A stretch of 64,000 nucleotides of DNA from Christiangramia sp. OXR-203. GTDB lineage: Bacteria; Bacteroidota; Bacteroidia; Flavobacteriales; Flavobacteriaceae. The stretch spans positions 1,364,001-1,428,000 of the forward strand of contig NZ_CP139698.1 of assembly GCF_034372165.1 (NCBI RefSeq). The letters are read 5' to 3'. Below the pieces are notes generated by a model. That model did not search any database and was not told the origin of the DNA. It saw only the letters and a program-made list of their open reading frames with translations. A program made the position numbers and the translations under genes. Below, one piece after another: positions 28,760-38,342 of this stretch; the stretch's first letter is position 1, and each line of letters starts with the position of its first letter.

Positions 28760-29425
28760 TTATATCAATTGCAGATCCTTCATGATAGATATCAAATGCG
28801 GATTCGTATTCGCTTTAAATTCATCCCTCAATTCCTTCAGCCTTTTTTCGATCGCACTTTTACTACTTGGCTTGATATTCTTATCTTTTAATTCCTTTTG
28901 AATTTCGTCCTGGGTAAACCCATTTGCGAGATATTTTACAATATTGATTTCGAAATCATTTAATGTAAGCACGTTTTTCTGGTTTAGTATCTTTTCAATC
29001 GACGGAGAGTTATAGGCAGCCCCTTCATTCAAATTCAGGATTGCCTCTTTCAACTCTTTTAGTCCGCTTCGGTCTTTACAAATATAGGCATCTATATTAC
29101 CGCTTGCCCAGAGTTCCCTGACTGTTTGAGGATGGTCTTCTATAGAGTTCACGATAACTTTAAGTTGAGGATCTTCGAGTTTTAATGCTGCGATCAGTTC
29201 TTTTCCGGAAGTCAGTTTTTCTTCCCGGTAATCTGGTTTGAAGGAAAGATCACATATTAATAGGTCATAAGGTTTGCCTTCGTGAATGGCTTTTTTTGCC
29301 AAAAGCCAGGCTTTATCACAATATTGCGCGTGATCTACCTGAGCAATTTTCAAGTCTTTTAAAACAAAAGCGACAGCATGATTTATACTGTCCATATCTT
29401 CAGCAACCAGAACTTTTTTAAACAT
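28760..29425 (-). CDS. NarL-like response regulator
   Basis: A 221-residue regulator. The receiver begins VLVAEDMDS and has the phospho-acceptor aspartate in YDLLICDLSF, then VIVNSIEDHP and the AYICKDRSG lysine. The C-terminal HTH (LTLNDFEINIVKYLANGFTQ, then IQKELKDK) is a LuxR-like output domain that is somewhat divergent. It starts seven bases after the end of the TPR histidine kinase gene upstream and is its partner. Confidence 0.83.
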   Translation of the reverse strand: MFKKVLVAEDMDSINHAVAFVLKDLKIAQVDHAQYCDKAWLLAKKAIHEGKPYDLLICDLSFKPDYREEKLTSGKELIAALKLEDPQLKVIVNSIEDHPQTVRELWASGNIDAYICKDRSGLKELKEAILNLNEGAAYNSPSIEKILNQKNVLTLNDFEINIVKYLANGFTQDEIQKELKDKNIKPSSKSAIEKRLKELRDEFKANTNPHLISIMKDLQLI

Positions 29426-29432
29426 GTGAAAA

Positions 29433-31352
29433 TTATATGGGAATTTGAATTAAAACCTTCAATCCTTTTTCCTGTTCAGTTTCAAAATTAAGTTTTCCTT
29501 TGATAGAAAGAATACGGTTTTCCATATTTAGAAAACCATTACCAGATTGCAGACTTTGACGTGAAGTACCTATTCCATTATCAGAATACTGAATGTGCAA
29601 CGTTCTGTTTTCTTCGGAAAATACAATAGCTACCAAACTGGCTTTACTATGTTTGTTCATATTGATCATGATCTCCTGAAGGACACGGTAAAGAATGATC
29701 TTTTTCTCCGGGCTTAAGCTTTTCCAGTTGATACTATTTTCCCCGCGAAGAATTAGTCTTGCATCCGCTGGTAAACTGGAACTAAGCGTGGAAAGTAAAT
29801 GGGGTAAATAGTCTGCTCCTGTTGGTATACTACTGTTTTCCCTGGAAATATTACGTGTCCGGTTATAAATGTTTTCCAGCTTATCCATGAGTGTATTTGG
29901 AGCAATCGTATCCATGCCGCTCATGACATTGTAGACATCGTTTGCCAGTTCATCGTGGATCTTCTTGGAAATTCTGGATTCTGTACGATGCGCTTCGCGA
30001 ATTTTATCCCTGGTATGTCTTTGTCTTAAATAATAGAAGCCGAATCCACCACTAACTAAGACCAGCAAACTTCCTAATGATAATATGATAATCTGGTCCT
30101 GCAGTTGCTCTTTCTCTATAGCCTGTAGAGCCGTTTGATCTTGTAATTGATCGATCTCTAATTCTTTCTGTTCTTCGTCAAATGTAATTTTAGCGAACAT
30201 ATTTTTAGCCTGAATACTTTCCGTACGTATGCTATCACTCAGCTCAATATAGCGTGTTGATAGTTCTTTGACCGACTCCATAGGCGATAGCTGGATCAAC
30301 TTTTCCATGGCATTTAATTGAGCCGATTTACTATTGAGTTCCCTGGCAGTGAGAAACAGGCTATCTGCATAGAGTTTTGAAATATACTCATCACTATTCC
30401 GGTAATAATTAGCCAGATGATCATAACTGGCCAGAAGGCCATTTTTACCTTTGTTTAGTAGTCTTATATTCCTTGCTTCCAGCAATTCATCTTCCACATT
30501 AGTGGTAGAATCCTGCAACCACCTGGTGTAAGCCAGATTATCTAAGAACCTGGCCTTAGAGAGAATATTCGTTGATTCAGATCTACGAAGGATGTTTTCA
30601 AAAACAGCTATGGCTTCATTGTAATTCTTTTGATCCTGGAGAGAAAGTGCAATATTATTCAAATTACTTAAGCTATCTTTCACATTGGCAGCAAATCTTA
30701 GAGCATTTTGCCATTCGATGACAGCATCTTTGTAGAAACCCTGGTTACGGTATGCCGTTGCAATAATATTGTAAGCGGTACTAAAGTAAGTGGAGTCAAT
30801 GGGATCCAGTAATTTGAGAGCTTCAGCAGCAGTTTCTTGAGCTCCGGTATAATCTGTTAATCTGCTTTGTGCATTAGCCATTTCTATGGCTCTTTCGCCG
30901 GCATTAGCAGAATCCCCGTTAGCCAGGTGTAATTCTTTAGAGACAAATGCATTCCTAAAATGTTCTTTATAATTATTTAAAGAGCGATGAATAATAGCTT
31001 TCCGGTAATATCCCAATGCTTCAAAGTGTGTATTATTAGTGGACCTAGCCTTTTCAATCATCTGGTCTGAATAGACCATAGAACTGTCATATTTCTTTAA
31101 ACGATTATTAGAGTAAATTATCCCATCCAGTAACCATAGGCTTATAGTATCATTATTAAATTTTCCATTTGCCAGACCTTCCTTGAAAGTCTTTAGCATT
31201 ACAGGGGCATCTTTAGCCTTTAACCCTTGCTGAAAATAATATTCTCCGGTTCCTGGTTTGATTTCTTCTGAATTGTTTTCAGAAGCCTGGTCACAAGCGA
31301 TCAGGCTTAGACAAAGACAGAGGTAGCTCAGGAAATACTTTGAGATTTGCAT
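29433..31352 (-). CDS. TPR-domain sensor histidine kinase (NarX/DesK type)
   Basis: The 639-residue protein has a lipoprotein-like signal (LCLSLIACDQASE), a periplasmic half built of tetratricopeptide repeats (GYYRKAIIHRSLNNY, ATAYRNQGFYKDAVIEWQNAL, NNIALSLQDQKNYNEAI), one membrane span (IIILSLGSLLVLVSGGFGFYY) and a coiled coil into a HisKA_3 domain (RISKKIHDELANDVYNVM). The ATPase has SDNGIGTS and GNGFLNMENR. The lipobox cysteine before a periplasmic TPR sensor and a second membrane anchor is common in Bacteroidota kinases. It is followed by the NarL-like regulator. Confidence 0.87.
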   Translation of the reverse strand: MQISKYFLSYLCLCLSLIACDQASENNSEEIKPGTGEYYFQQGLKAKDAPVMLKTFKEGLANGKFNNDTISLWLLDGIIYSNNRLKKYDSSMVYSDQMIEKARSTNNTHFEALGYYRKAIIHRSLNNYKEHFRNAFVSKELHLANGDSANAGERAIEMANAQSRLTDYTGAQETAAEALKLLDPIDSTYFSTAYNIIATAYRNQGFYKDAVIEWQNALRFAANVKDSLSNLNNIALSLQDQKNYNEAIAVFENILRRSESTNILSKARFLDNLAYTRWLQDSTTNVEDELLEARNIRLLNKGKNGLLASYDHLANYYRNSDEYISKLYADSLFLTARELNSKSAQLNAMEKLIQLSPMESVKELSTRYIELSDSIRTESIQAKNMFAKITFDEEQKELEIDQLQDQTALQAIEKEQLQDQIIILSLGSLLVLVSGGFGFYYLRQRHTRDKIREAHRTESRISKKIHDELANDVYNVMSGMDTIAPNTLMDKLENIYNRTRNISRENSSIPTGADYLPHLLSTLSSSLPADARLILRGENSINWKSLSPEKKIILYRVLQEIMINMNKHSKASLVAIVFSEENRTLHIQYSDNGIGTSRQSLQSGNGFLNMENRILSIKGKLNFETEQEKGLKVLIQIPI

Positions 31353-31625
31353 TTAGCGAAAATATATAAAAACTGAGGAACCCAGAATACTTAATTGGAA
31401 AGTTTGAAAACTAGCAAAGAATGCAAGCCATTCCAGCCTTTGAAGACGAATTCCGAAGATCTTATAAAAATATTATGTCACGAAATGGAGCAAAATCTGA
31501 AGTTTATAAATCTCCATATAATTCTAACTATTTCTAATATAAATAATCACTTTTACTTCGGAATATCTAAATTTTAAAAATCAGTTCTTCTGAACATTAT
31601 CGGGCCAGCTTCAGAATAATTAATA

Positions 31626-32546
31626 TCAAATATCGATCTCATTATTCCGGAATAAGGTAGGGGAGAGCTCTCTTTGTTTGCTTCTCGTTAAATATTTCCG
31701 AAGAACGCCTCCAGAAACTCTGTTTACATCAAATTCTATAACAAAAGCATCCTTATCCACTTCGTGCAAAATTCTGTAAGCCTTTTTGGTGTCTATCCTG
31801 TTTACAACTGTATGGATGATCTTGAGATCCTGCTTTTCTCCCTGACTTCCGTAACCTTTACTACCGTTATAGATCGTTAAACCCTGACCTATGTTCTTAA
31901 GCAAAGCGATTTGCATTTCCTTAGATTTTTCAGTAACGATCATGAGTCCGACATAATCCTCGAAGCCTTCCAGAATAAGGTCTATAGTTTTTGCAGTAAT
32001 AATATAGGTTAACACAGAGTACATGGCGACCTCGATCGAGAATAGTAAACTAGCCAGTAAAAAAAGCACCACATTGAACCAGAAAATGATAAGACCAATG
32101 GAAATTCCTGTTTTTTCATTGAGGAAAATACCCAGGATCTCGCTCCCGTCCAGAACAGATCCGTTTTTTATGGCGAGGCCAATTCCTGCGCCCAGAAATA
32201 AACCCCCGAATATTGAAATAAGCAATTTATCATCTGTGATGGATTGAAAGTTCTCGAAATGAATAATTAGGGAAAGTACAAGTACTGAAATGATTGACCG
32301 TATCACAGTTTTTCGTGAGATGGTAAACCAGCCTATGACAAAGAATGGTATGCTAATGATTGGCAGAATAATTGAAATTTCTATCCCTGTGAGTTTGCTT
32401 AGAAGAATTGAAATTCCGGTTACTCCGCCATCAAGAAAGCCGTTGGGAAGCAAAAAAGCTTTTAGTCCAAGGCTGGCCAGAAAAACTGCGAGTGCCAGCT
32501 GACCAATTTCCCAAACCAAATTTGCTTGTAAAAATCTTTTTATCAT
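31626..32546 (-). CDS. YitT-family membrane protein
   Basis: A 306-residue protein with six hydrophobic segments (for example LALAVFLASLGLKAFLLP, GISIGLIIFWFNVVLFLL) and a soluble C-terminal DUF2179 domain (MIVTEKSKEMQIALLKNIGQ, GVLRKYL). The LPNGFLDGGVTGISIL segment is the signature of the YitT/YebE (DUF161) family. Transport of a small substrate has been suggested for relatives but is unproven. The adjacent 60-residue gene lies 29 bases upstream on the same strand. Confidence 0.88.
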   Translation of the reverse strand: MIKRFLQANLVWEIGQLALAVFLASLGLKAFLLPNGFLDGGVTGISILLSKLTGIEISIILPIISIPFFVIGWFTISRKTVIRSIISVLVLSLIIHFENFQSITDDKLLISIFGGLFLGAGIGLAIKNGSVLDGSEILGIFLNEKTGISIGLIIFWFNVVLFLLASLLFSIEVAMYSVLTYIITAKTIDLILEGFEDYVGLMIVTEKSKEMQIALLKNIGQGLTIYNGSKGYGSQGEKQDLKIIHTVVNRIDTKKAYRILHEVDKDAFVIEFDVNRVSGGVLRKYLTRSKQRELSPTLFRNNEIDI

Positions 32547-32575
32547 ACAGTACGGTTCTTATTGAAATGAACCTC

Positions 32576-32758
32576 TCAGTTACCTTTTTCTGCTGATTTT
32601 ATCTTATCTATTTCCTTCAAAATTTCATTGGCTGCATGCATTTTATCGTCACTCAATTTTCTATTACTGGTAGATAAGCGATGAGCTTCCTCAAGAAGTT
32701 GTTTGTATTTTAAATTTAATTTTTCAACTTCAGATTTCTTTTTAAATAAACCGAACAT
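32576..32758 (-). CDS. Lacal_2735-family mini-protein
   Basis: A 60-residue protein that begins MFGLFKKKSEVEKLNLKYKQ and continues as an amphipathic helix (EEAHRLSTSNRKLSDDKMHA). This matches the Lacal_2735 family, small coiled-coil proteins common in Flavobacteriia. Function unknown; the clade-wide conservation supports it as a real gene. It is upstream of YitT. Confidence 0.8.
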   Translation of the reverse strand: MFGLFKKKSEVEKLNLKYKQLLEEAHRLSTSNRKLSDDKMHAANEILKEIDKIKSAEKGN

Positions 32759-32872
32759 AACTTTTTCTTTAAATATAGGCTAAAGTCTTAATTATCCGGG
32801 TATTTCGAGGGGTTCTTTTATATCGTTAAACCAAATGTTGCGCTCTATTTCTGAAGGTTCATTGAAGGTTAT

Positions 32873-33994
32873 CTAATATTTCAGCTTTGTTAGCTGGCAT
32901 TGTATTTTTTCACCTCTGGCGGCTGGTTTGCCAGGTTCTTCAGCACATTCACACAACATTGTAGATCCGTAGTCATTGAGTTTTTCATGAGCGTCGGAGC
33001 GTGCCCAAATGGATACAAGCGCATTTTCTTCCGGATCTTCTTCACAGTCCCCGTCAATTTCAAATGCATGAATAGTATTTTCGTAAAAATAGACCAAAGG
33101 ATCCCGATCATACGATGAAGTGGTCCACATTCTGAATTCATCAGGCATTCCCGTATCAAACTGAACAACTCGTTCATTTTCATTTTCTGAAATGGTTTTC
33201 AACTTTTCGTTAGTATCCCTGATGGCAAAAGTTTTAAATTGATTTACACAGGATGGCTGGCGCATCGTATAATACAATTCAGAAGTAGCGTGGTTATGGT
33301 AAGGATATAAAGTGTTCACCGCCTGAACGGTCATTCCAACCTCGGCACCAACTTTTTGTCCGTTAACCTCTTCAATGCGTAACAATCCCCAATGTCCCAG
33401 GATTTCAGCATAAGCATATCCACCTCTTACATTTGCGAAATTTTTTTGATTCCTGTCACTTTCTTCAGCATACATTGGGAACCAGCCTACAGACGCCCAA
33501 AGATTTGGTAGTGATCTGGCACTTACATCATAAGGGAAATTTCTAGGTGACTTTACCTTTTCACCGGTCACCATTTTATAGAAATTCTCAGAGAAGGTAT
33601 AACCTTTAGCTTTCACTTCTGGATCGCTAACTTTAGTTTCAAAAAATTCTTGAAAAGTGGTCCTGTCAAGCCATTTTGCGACTTCAGATCTTGCCTCCAG
33701 TTCACCGCCGGGACTATAGAGCCAGTCAACATTTCCTCTTGCAGCGAAGCATGCTTTTGCAGCTTCAGGATTGTGCAGGATCTGGTAAATGTTCTTGACC
33801 ATTAATTGCATATCGCGACGCTCCATCACACATAACTGACTAATTCCATCCACAGTTTCATAAGTTGCCACGTCTGAATCAATACACGAACTTCCATCTG
33901 GAGAAGTTGTCAAAGCCACCGCATAGGCTTCAAGATATTGCAGGGATTCTTCCCATAAAATATCGATATACTTCTGTTCCTCTTCGGAATACAC
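32873..33994 (-). CDS. Cupin DMSP-lyase-like protein, N-terminus probably disrupted
   Basis: The central domain has LYPYHNHATSELYYTMRQ, the HxH...E...Y metal-ligand motif of cupin DMSP lyases (DddL/DddY/DddQ group), and a later conserved NTIHAFEI histidine and SIWAR segment. Such enzymes cleave dimethylsulfoniopropionate to acrylate and dimethyl sulfide. The first usable start is GTG 33994, but the frame stays open for 38 more codons, through a hydrophobic, signal-peptide-like stretch ending TSSYAQ, to a TGA at 34109-34111. An ATG at 34110-34112 overlaps that stop in another frame. This looks like a single-base frameshift in the signal peptide of a periplasmic DddY-like enzyme. Family assignment is moderate. 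Confidence 0.5.
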   Translation of the reverse strand: MYSEEEQKYIDILWEESLQYLEAYAVALTTSPDGSSCIDSDVATYETVDGISQLCVMERRDMQLMVKNIYQILHNPEAAKACFAARGNVDWLYSPGGELEARSEVAKWLDRTTFQEFFETKVSDPEVKAKGYTFSENFYKMVTGEKVKSPRNFPYDVSARSLPNLWASVGWFPMYAEESDRNQKNFANVRGGYAYAEILGHWGLLRIEEVNGQKVGAEVGMTVQAVNTLYPYHNHATSELYYTMRQPSCVNQFKTFAIRDTNEKLKTISENENERVVQFDTGMPDEFRMWTTSSYDRDPLVYFYENTIHAFEIDGDCEEDPEENALVSIWARSDAHEKLNDYGSTMLCECAEEPGKPAARGEKIQCQLTKLKY

Positions 33995-34309
33995 TTCAGA
34001 TTCTTCCAGGCATTTAAATTTTACATTTTTCAGATCTTCGGGATTGATAAAATCCGGAATTTTCTGTGCATAACTGGAGGTAATAGAACTAAGGAAAGAA
34101 GATAGTACTCATGATATAATTATAATTGTTGCTTCTCATTATGAATTTAGTTTTGTGACCAGAGAGATTTGTAAACTTTTAGTTGCCAGAAAAAATAGTA
34201 GGCATCTGGAAACAGTTGGTTCTATCTCTAAAATAGTTCAATTTTAATAAACTATTAAAGTTCTATCACTTCGGAAATATCTATCTGTATAATTTTACTT
34301 CCGAAGGAC

Positions 34310-34471
34310 ATGATTAAATTTTATCAACAGTCAGGCTTCAGGTTCGAGCTGAATTCTGAAGATTATGATTATTCCTGTTTTCAAGTAGCTTCCTTATTCC
34401 AGTTAGTTAGAGAAATCAATGTTAGCTCTTTTGAGAGTAATAAAAATTTCAATCAAATTAAGATCAACTAA
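34310..34471 (+). CDS. Doubtful 53-residue ORF
   Basis: An ATG-initiated frame of 53 codons (MIKFYQQSGFRFELNSEDYD...), with a CCGAAGGA stretch just before the start, in the gap between the cupin gene and the leftward FdhF gene, whose stop it overlaps by four bases. I recognise no family. It could be a remnant or a small gene. Confidence 0.25.
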   Translation: MIKFYQQSGFRFELNSEDYDYSCFQVASLFQLVREINVSSFESNKNFNQIKIN

Positions 34472-36768
34472 CTATCCTTTTCAATTTGAATCTTCACAGA
34501 TTTGCTAATGGGTGTATTACTGCGCTCTGCAAAATGGTTGTAAGGAACGAGCGGATTGGTTTCCGGGAAATATGCTGCGATATTACCAGCTGGGATTTTA
34601 TAAGGCAGTACTTTAAATTTGTAGGCGGTTCTTTTCTTGCCGTCATATGTGCTGGTTAAGTTCACAATTTCGAATTTCTTCAAATTGCGTTTTTCCATAT
34701 CCTGCTCATTTATAAATATCACTCGACGCTCATTATATACTCCGCGATACCTATCGTCTAAGCCGTAAATAGTGGTATTAAACTGGTCATGACTTCTAAT
34801 GGTCATCAACATTAATTCATCTTCCTGTAGCTGATGATCTGGAAGTTTATTTATAGTAATTTGTGCTCTGCCATTTGGCAGCATACTAAAATCTCTATGC
34901 CGTGCATTGTTTGGAAGGTAATATCCAAAACCTTTAGATCGCTCACTGGTCTTCTCAAATCCTTTTGCTACCAGATCTATTTTTTCCCGAATGAGTTCGT
35001 AATCTTCTCCCATTGCTTTCCAGGCCACAGAATGATTTCCTTTAAAAAAAGTATGACCTAGATTCCCCACAATTTCTGGTTCGCTCATAATATTGCTGGA
35101 AGCAGGTTTTAGAACACCCTTAGATTGCCGGATTCGTCCCATACTACTTTCCATTGTCAGGAAACGCGGATTTCCGTTTTTCTCATCTTTTTCAGATCTT
35201 CCAAACGTAGGCAGAATCAATGCTTTTTTACCTGTTACCAGGTGCGAGCGGTTTAATTTGGTACTAATTTGCACCGTTAGCTTACAATTTCTCAGTGCCT
35301 GTGCAGTATAATCTGTATCTGAAGCGGCCATTAAAAAGTTACCTCCAAGAGCGATAAAAACATTGGCTTTCCCTTCGTGCATCGCCTCCATAGATTCTAC
35401 GACATCGATTCCCTTTTCAGTTGGCGGATCAAATCCCATATATTTTTTAATACGCTCATTAAGATCTTCATCTACAAAGTGCATTATTCCCACACTTCTA
35501 TCGCCCTGCACATTACTATGACCACGCACGGGGCAGGTACCGGCATTTTCCTTACCAATAGCTCCTTTTAGAAGCAATAGGTTCACGTATTCCCGAATGG
35601 TCTCCACACCATTTTTATGTTGAGTAAGTCCCATGGCCCAACAGACAATAATTTTGGTCTTTTTGGCAAGTACATCTACTGCTTGATTTATTTTTTCATT
35701 AGAAACTCCCGTTAAAGCGAGTAATTCTTCTTCATCGAAGGATTTTAGATCGTCTATCAATTCTGAATATCCTTGAGTGTAGTCTTTTAAAAATTCATGG
35801 TCAAAAACCGTTTGATCTAAAGCATCTTTTTCAGCAAGACGTTTGAGAATTAATTTTACCAAAGGAATATCCTGGTTGATATTGACTGCTAAGTGTAAGT
35901 CGGCAATATCTTCACCGCTACCCAGTAAACCCTTTACGTTTTTGGGATTTTTAAAATTAACCAGTCCGGTTTCTTCTAACGGATTTATAGCAATAATATA
36001 GCCGCCGTTTTCCTTGCATTTTTCGAGTGCCGAGAGCATTCTTGGATGATTAGTTCCCGGATTTTGTCCTGCGATTATCACCACTTCAGCTTCATAGAAA
36101 TCTTCCAGTTTCGTACTTCCTTTTCCAATTCCAAGGGTTTCATCAAGGGCGACTCCGCTAGATTCATGGCACATATTGCTGCAATCTGGCATATTATTAG
36201 TTCCGAAAGCACGAACAAACATTCCGTATAAAAAGGCAGCTTCATTGCTGGAACGCCCGGAAGTATAGAAAATAGCTTCATTTGGAGAATCTAGACTGCG
36301 TAATTCTTCGGAAATTAATTCAAACGCGTCCTGCCAGGAAATACTTTCGTAATGAATGCTACCTTCACGTAAAACAAGCGGTTCTATAAGTCGGCCGAAT
36401 TTATTTAGCTGAAAATCACTTAATTCAGAAAGTTCTTCTACTGAATATTTCTGAAAGAAAACGGCATCAATATGACTATGCGTAGCTTCATCTGCCAGCG
36501 CTTTTGCTCCATTCTCACAATATTCCCCAATTTTAGAAGGATGTTCGGGATCTGGCCAGGCACAGCTAGGGCAGTCAAAACCATCTTGCTGATTGATCGT
36601 AAAGAGAGCTCGCATGGAATCCACAACTCCCATTTCTTTGAAGGTGTGCTTTACGGTTTCCCTAATTCCTAGTTTTCCTGCAGCATGGGTTACTGGATCT
36701 TTAAATTCGAGTTCCTGAAATTTAACGGGTCCTCTGTGATTTACGTTTCTATCGATTTTCTTTTCCAT
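34468..36768 (-). CDS. FdhF/YdeP-family molybdopterin oxidoreductase
   Basis: The 766-residue protein is a molybdopterin (bis-MGD) oxidoreductase of the YdeP type. It has an N-terminal CxxC (GFDCPSCAWPDPE, with a later EYCENG), the cofactor-binding segments SGRSSNEAAFLYGMF, PDCSNMCHESSGVAL, IIAGQNPGTNHPRML, WAMGLTQHKNGV and the C-terminal ALILPTFGRSEKDEK and QFNTTIYGLDDRYRG cap. Relatives are called putative formate dehydrogenases, but substrate is uncertain. It starts directly after the stop of DUF7009, and mobA, which makes the guanine dinucleotide cofactor, is divergent just beyond. No separate FeS or cytochrome subunit gene is present. Confidence 0.88.
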   Translation of the reverse strand: MEKKIDRNVNHRGPVKFQELEFKDPVTHAAGKLGIRETVKHTFKEMGVVDSMRALFTINQQDGFDCPSCAWPDPEHPSKIGEYCENGAKALADEATHSHIDAVFFQKYSVEELSELSDFQLNKFGRLIEPLVLREGSIHYESISWQDAFELISEELRSLDSPNEAIFYTSGRSSNEAAFLYGMFVRAFGTNNMPDCSNMCHESSGVALDETLGIGKGSTKLEDFYEAEVVIIAGQNPGTNHPRMLSALEKCKENGGYIIAINPLEETGLVNFKNPKNVKGLLGSGEDIADLHLAVNINQDIPLVKLILKRLAEKDALDQTVFDHEFLKDYTQGYSELIDDLKSFDEEELLALTGVSNEKINQAVDVLAKKTKIIVCWAMGLTQHKNGVETIREYVNLLLLKGAIGKENAGTCPVRGHSNVQGDRSVGIMHFVDEDLNERIKKYMGFDPPTEKGIDVVESMEAMHEGKANVFIALGGNFLMAASDTDYTAQALRNCKLTVQISTKLNRSHLVTGKKALILPTFGRSEKDEKNGNPRFLTMESSMGRIRQSKGVLKPASSNIMSEPEIVGNLGHTFFKGNHSVAWKAMGEDYELIREKIDLVAKGFEKTSERSKGFGYYLPNNARHRDFSMLPNGRAQITINKLPDHQLQEDELMLMTIRSHDQFNTTIYGLDDRYRGVYNERRVIFINEQDMEKRNLKKFEIVNLTSTYDGKKRTAYKFKVLPYKIPAGNIAAYFPETNPLVPYNHFAERSNTPISKSVKIQIEKDS

Positions 36769-37137
36769 CTAGAGCGCAAGAGATTTTGGGTTTGGATAAT
36801 TATTAGATTCGTCTTCGCCGCGATCTTCCAGACAGGTAAAATCTTTCTCGAGGAGGATGTCTATAGTTTTGCCATTAGAAGTGACTAAAGTATGAGAAAA
36901 TCCTACCCGGTTGTTAGTTTCCCAATTTTCAATGAGTGAATCTGAAATTTCTAAGGAGATCTTATTATTTGCAAAATGAATATTTAACTGCTCAGTTGTT
37001 GCAACTTTCACTTCATAAGCGAAATCCAGGTTTGGGAAATTTGTGATTTCTTCAATAGATCCTTTGGTGCATAATTGTTCCACTTCATTTTTCGTCAATC
37101 TATACCTAACCGAATTACCTCGAATCCTTATTTTCAT
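36769..37137 (-). CDS. DUF7009 protein
   Basis: A 122-residue soluble protein starting MKIRIRGNSVRYRLTKNEVE, the DUF7009 opening. It is placed directly upstream of the FdhF/YdeP gene with no gap. In Flavobacteriaceae this family is a regular neighbour of such oxidoreductases, so it may be a chaperone or assembly factor; that is inference. Confidence 0.7.
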   Translation of the reverse strand: MKIRIRGNSVRYRLTKNEVEQLCTKGSIEEITNFPNLDFAYEVKVATTEQLNIHFANNKISLEISDSLIENWETNNRVGFSHTLVTSNGKTIDILLEKDFTCLEDRGEDESNNYPNPKSLAL

Positions 37138-37425
37138 ATGAATGTGATTTTATTGGCTGCTGACTTTTTCAAACAACCATTTAAAGTTAAGCCTATTGGT
37201 TTTAATTATGGGTAAGAATATTACCGTAAATAAACCTTTTAAGGTGCTTTTAAGGTTTGTTGTAGTTTATGATTGATTCGGAATAAGAAACGATGTAAAC
37301 AGTCTGGGTTTCGAGCTGTAATTAATCAATTAAGTGTTTGCTCATTTACACTAGATCCAGATTTCCAAACCGAAGTTTGTCTTTTCCGAATTAGCTTATT
37401 TTTATATTCTGAAATTCAATTGAAA

Positions 37426-38016
37426 GTGATAGAAAAAGAAGCGATCGAGGTTTTTATACTTGCAGGAGGAAAAAGCAGAAGAATGGGAACAGACAAAGGT
37501 CTGCTCAATTTTAAAGGAACGCCCATGATAATGCATATCATAAAGCTTCTCGACAAATTAGACTTGAAAACTAGTATTATTAGTAGTAACCAGGAATATT
37601 TAAAATTCGGTAAACCTATGTATACCGATCTTATTCCGAAGAAAGGACCACTAGGGGGATTATATACTGCTATTGAATACTCTAATGCTCCAATGGTTCT
37701 ATTGCTAGCTTGCGATATGCCTTCAATTAATAGGAAAGGAATACAGAGTTTGATGACTGTAGCCGAACCCGGGAAAATAGCTATAGCAACTGATAGGACA
37801 CAAATCTCTCCGCTTTTTGCATGCTATCCGAGATCATTAAAAGACAAGGTGGTGAATGCACTTTTAGCCGATGAACTAAAAATGCAGGATTTTATTTCAA
37901 AGCAATCTCATGTCGTTTTAGATCTAAACTCACTTGGGAATAAAGAGATCTTACAGAATTTAAATACTATAGAAGAATTGAAAGCTGCTGAAAGCATGGG
38001 AAATGCTGATGATTAG
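37426..38016 (+). CDS. mobA: Molybdenum cofactor guanylyltransferase MobA
   Basis: The enzyme attaches GMP to molybdopterin to form the MGD cofactor used by FdhF-type enzymes. The signature LAGGKSRRMGTDKGLLNFKG, PKKGPLGGLYTAIEYS and VLLLACDMPSI (metal-binding aspartate) are clear. An open frame reaches back to 37273, but the added 51 residues show no family features; GTG 37426 is the better start and gives 196 residues, normal for MobA. It is divergent from the FdhF/DUF7009 pair, a typical supply gene for that enzyme. Confidence 0.85.
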   Translation: MIEKEAIEVFILAGGKSRRMGTDKGLLNFKGTPMIMHIIKLLDKLDLKTSIISSNQEYLKFGKPMYTDLIPKKGPLGGLYTAIEYSNAPMVLLLACDMPSINRKGIQSLMTVAEPGKIAIATDRTQISPLFACYPRSLKDKVVNALLADELKMQDFISKQSHVVLDLNSLGNKEILQNLNTIEELKAAESMGNADD

Positions 38017-38342
38017 TTGTTATGATTATTAGACATATTTTACCAATTCCCGCTACTAAGCTCTTAATACTGAAGCTAAAGGTTGAATTTTAGCGCTTAT
38101 AAAATTGGTGATATTCGTTTTTTTTCTATTTCCCAATACAGAAGTTATCAATTCCCGGTTTCATTGGGCTTAGCCGATAATGAGGTGTAATCCAGGTACA
38201 AACCCATTTTCAACATCTCAAGATAAATTGAAATTTGCTGAGAAATATTTAGTCTTTTCTTTCTTTACTGATTTTTATGTAATGAATATTTTACTTAATA
38301 AACGTAAATTGAGTTAATTTTATAGTTCGGGTTTGTTTTTTT
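38017..38342. other. Gap at the left edge of the defence island
   Basis: About 326 bases between mobA and jetD. The only notable sequence is the 31-bp element at 38167-38197 described separately. I see no terminator with a T-run or RNA gene. Confidence 0.5.
38167..38197. repeat. Left copy of a 31-bp diverged direct repeat
   Basis: Contains GGCTTAG, GATA, TGAGGTGTAAT and AGGT in that order. A second copy in the same orientation lies at 51119-51149 and matches at 26 of 31 bases. Its function is unknown; both copies are intergenic. Confidence 0.5.

Noticed and set aside
31395..31577. 60-codon frame after the TPR kinase gene
   Set aside because: Begins with a TTG, low complexity, no family resemblance; most likely intergenic noise.
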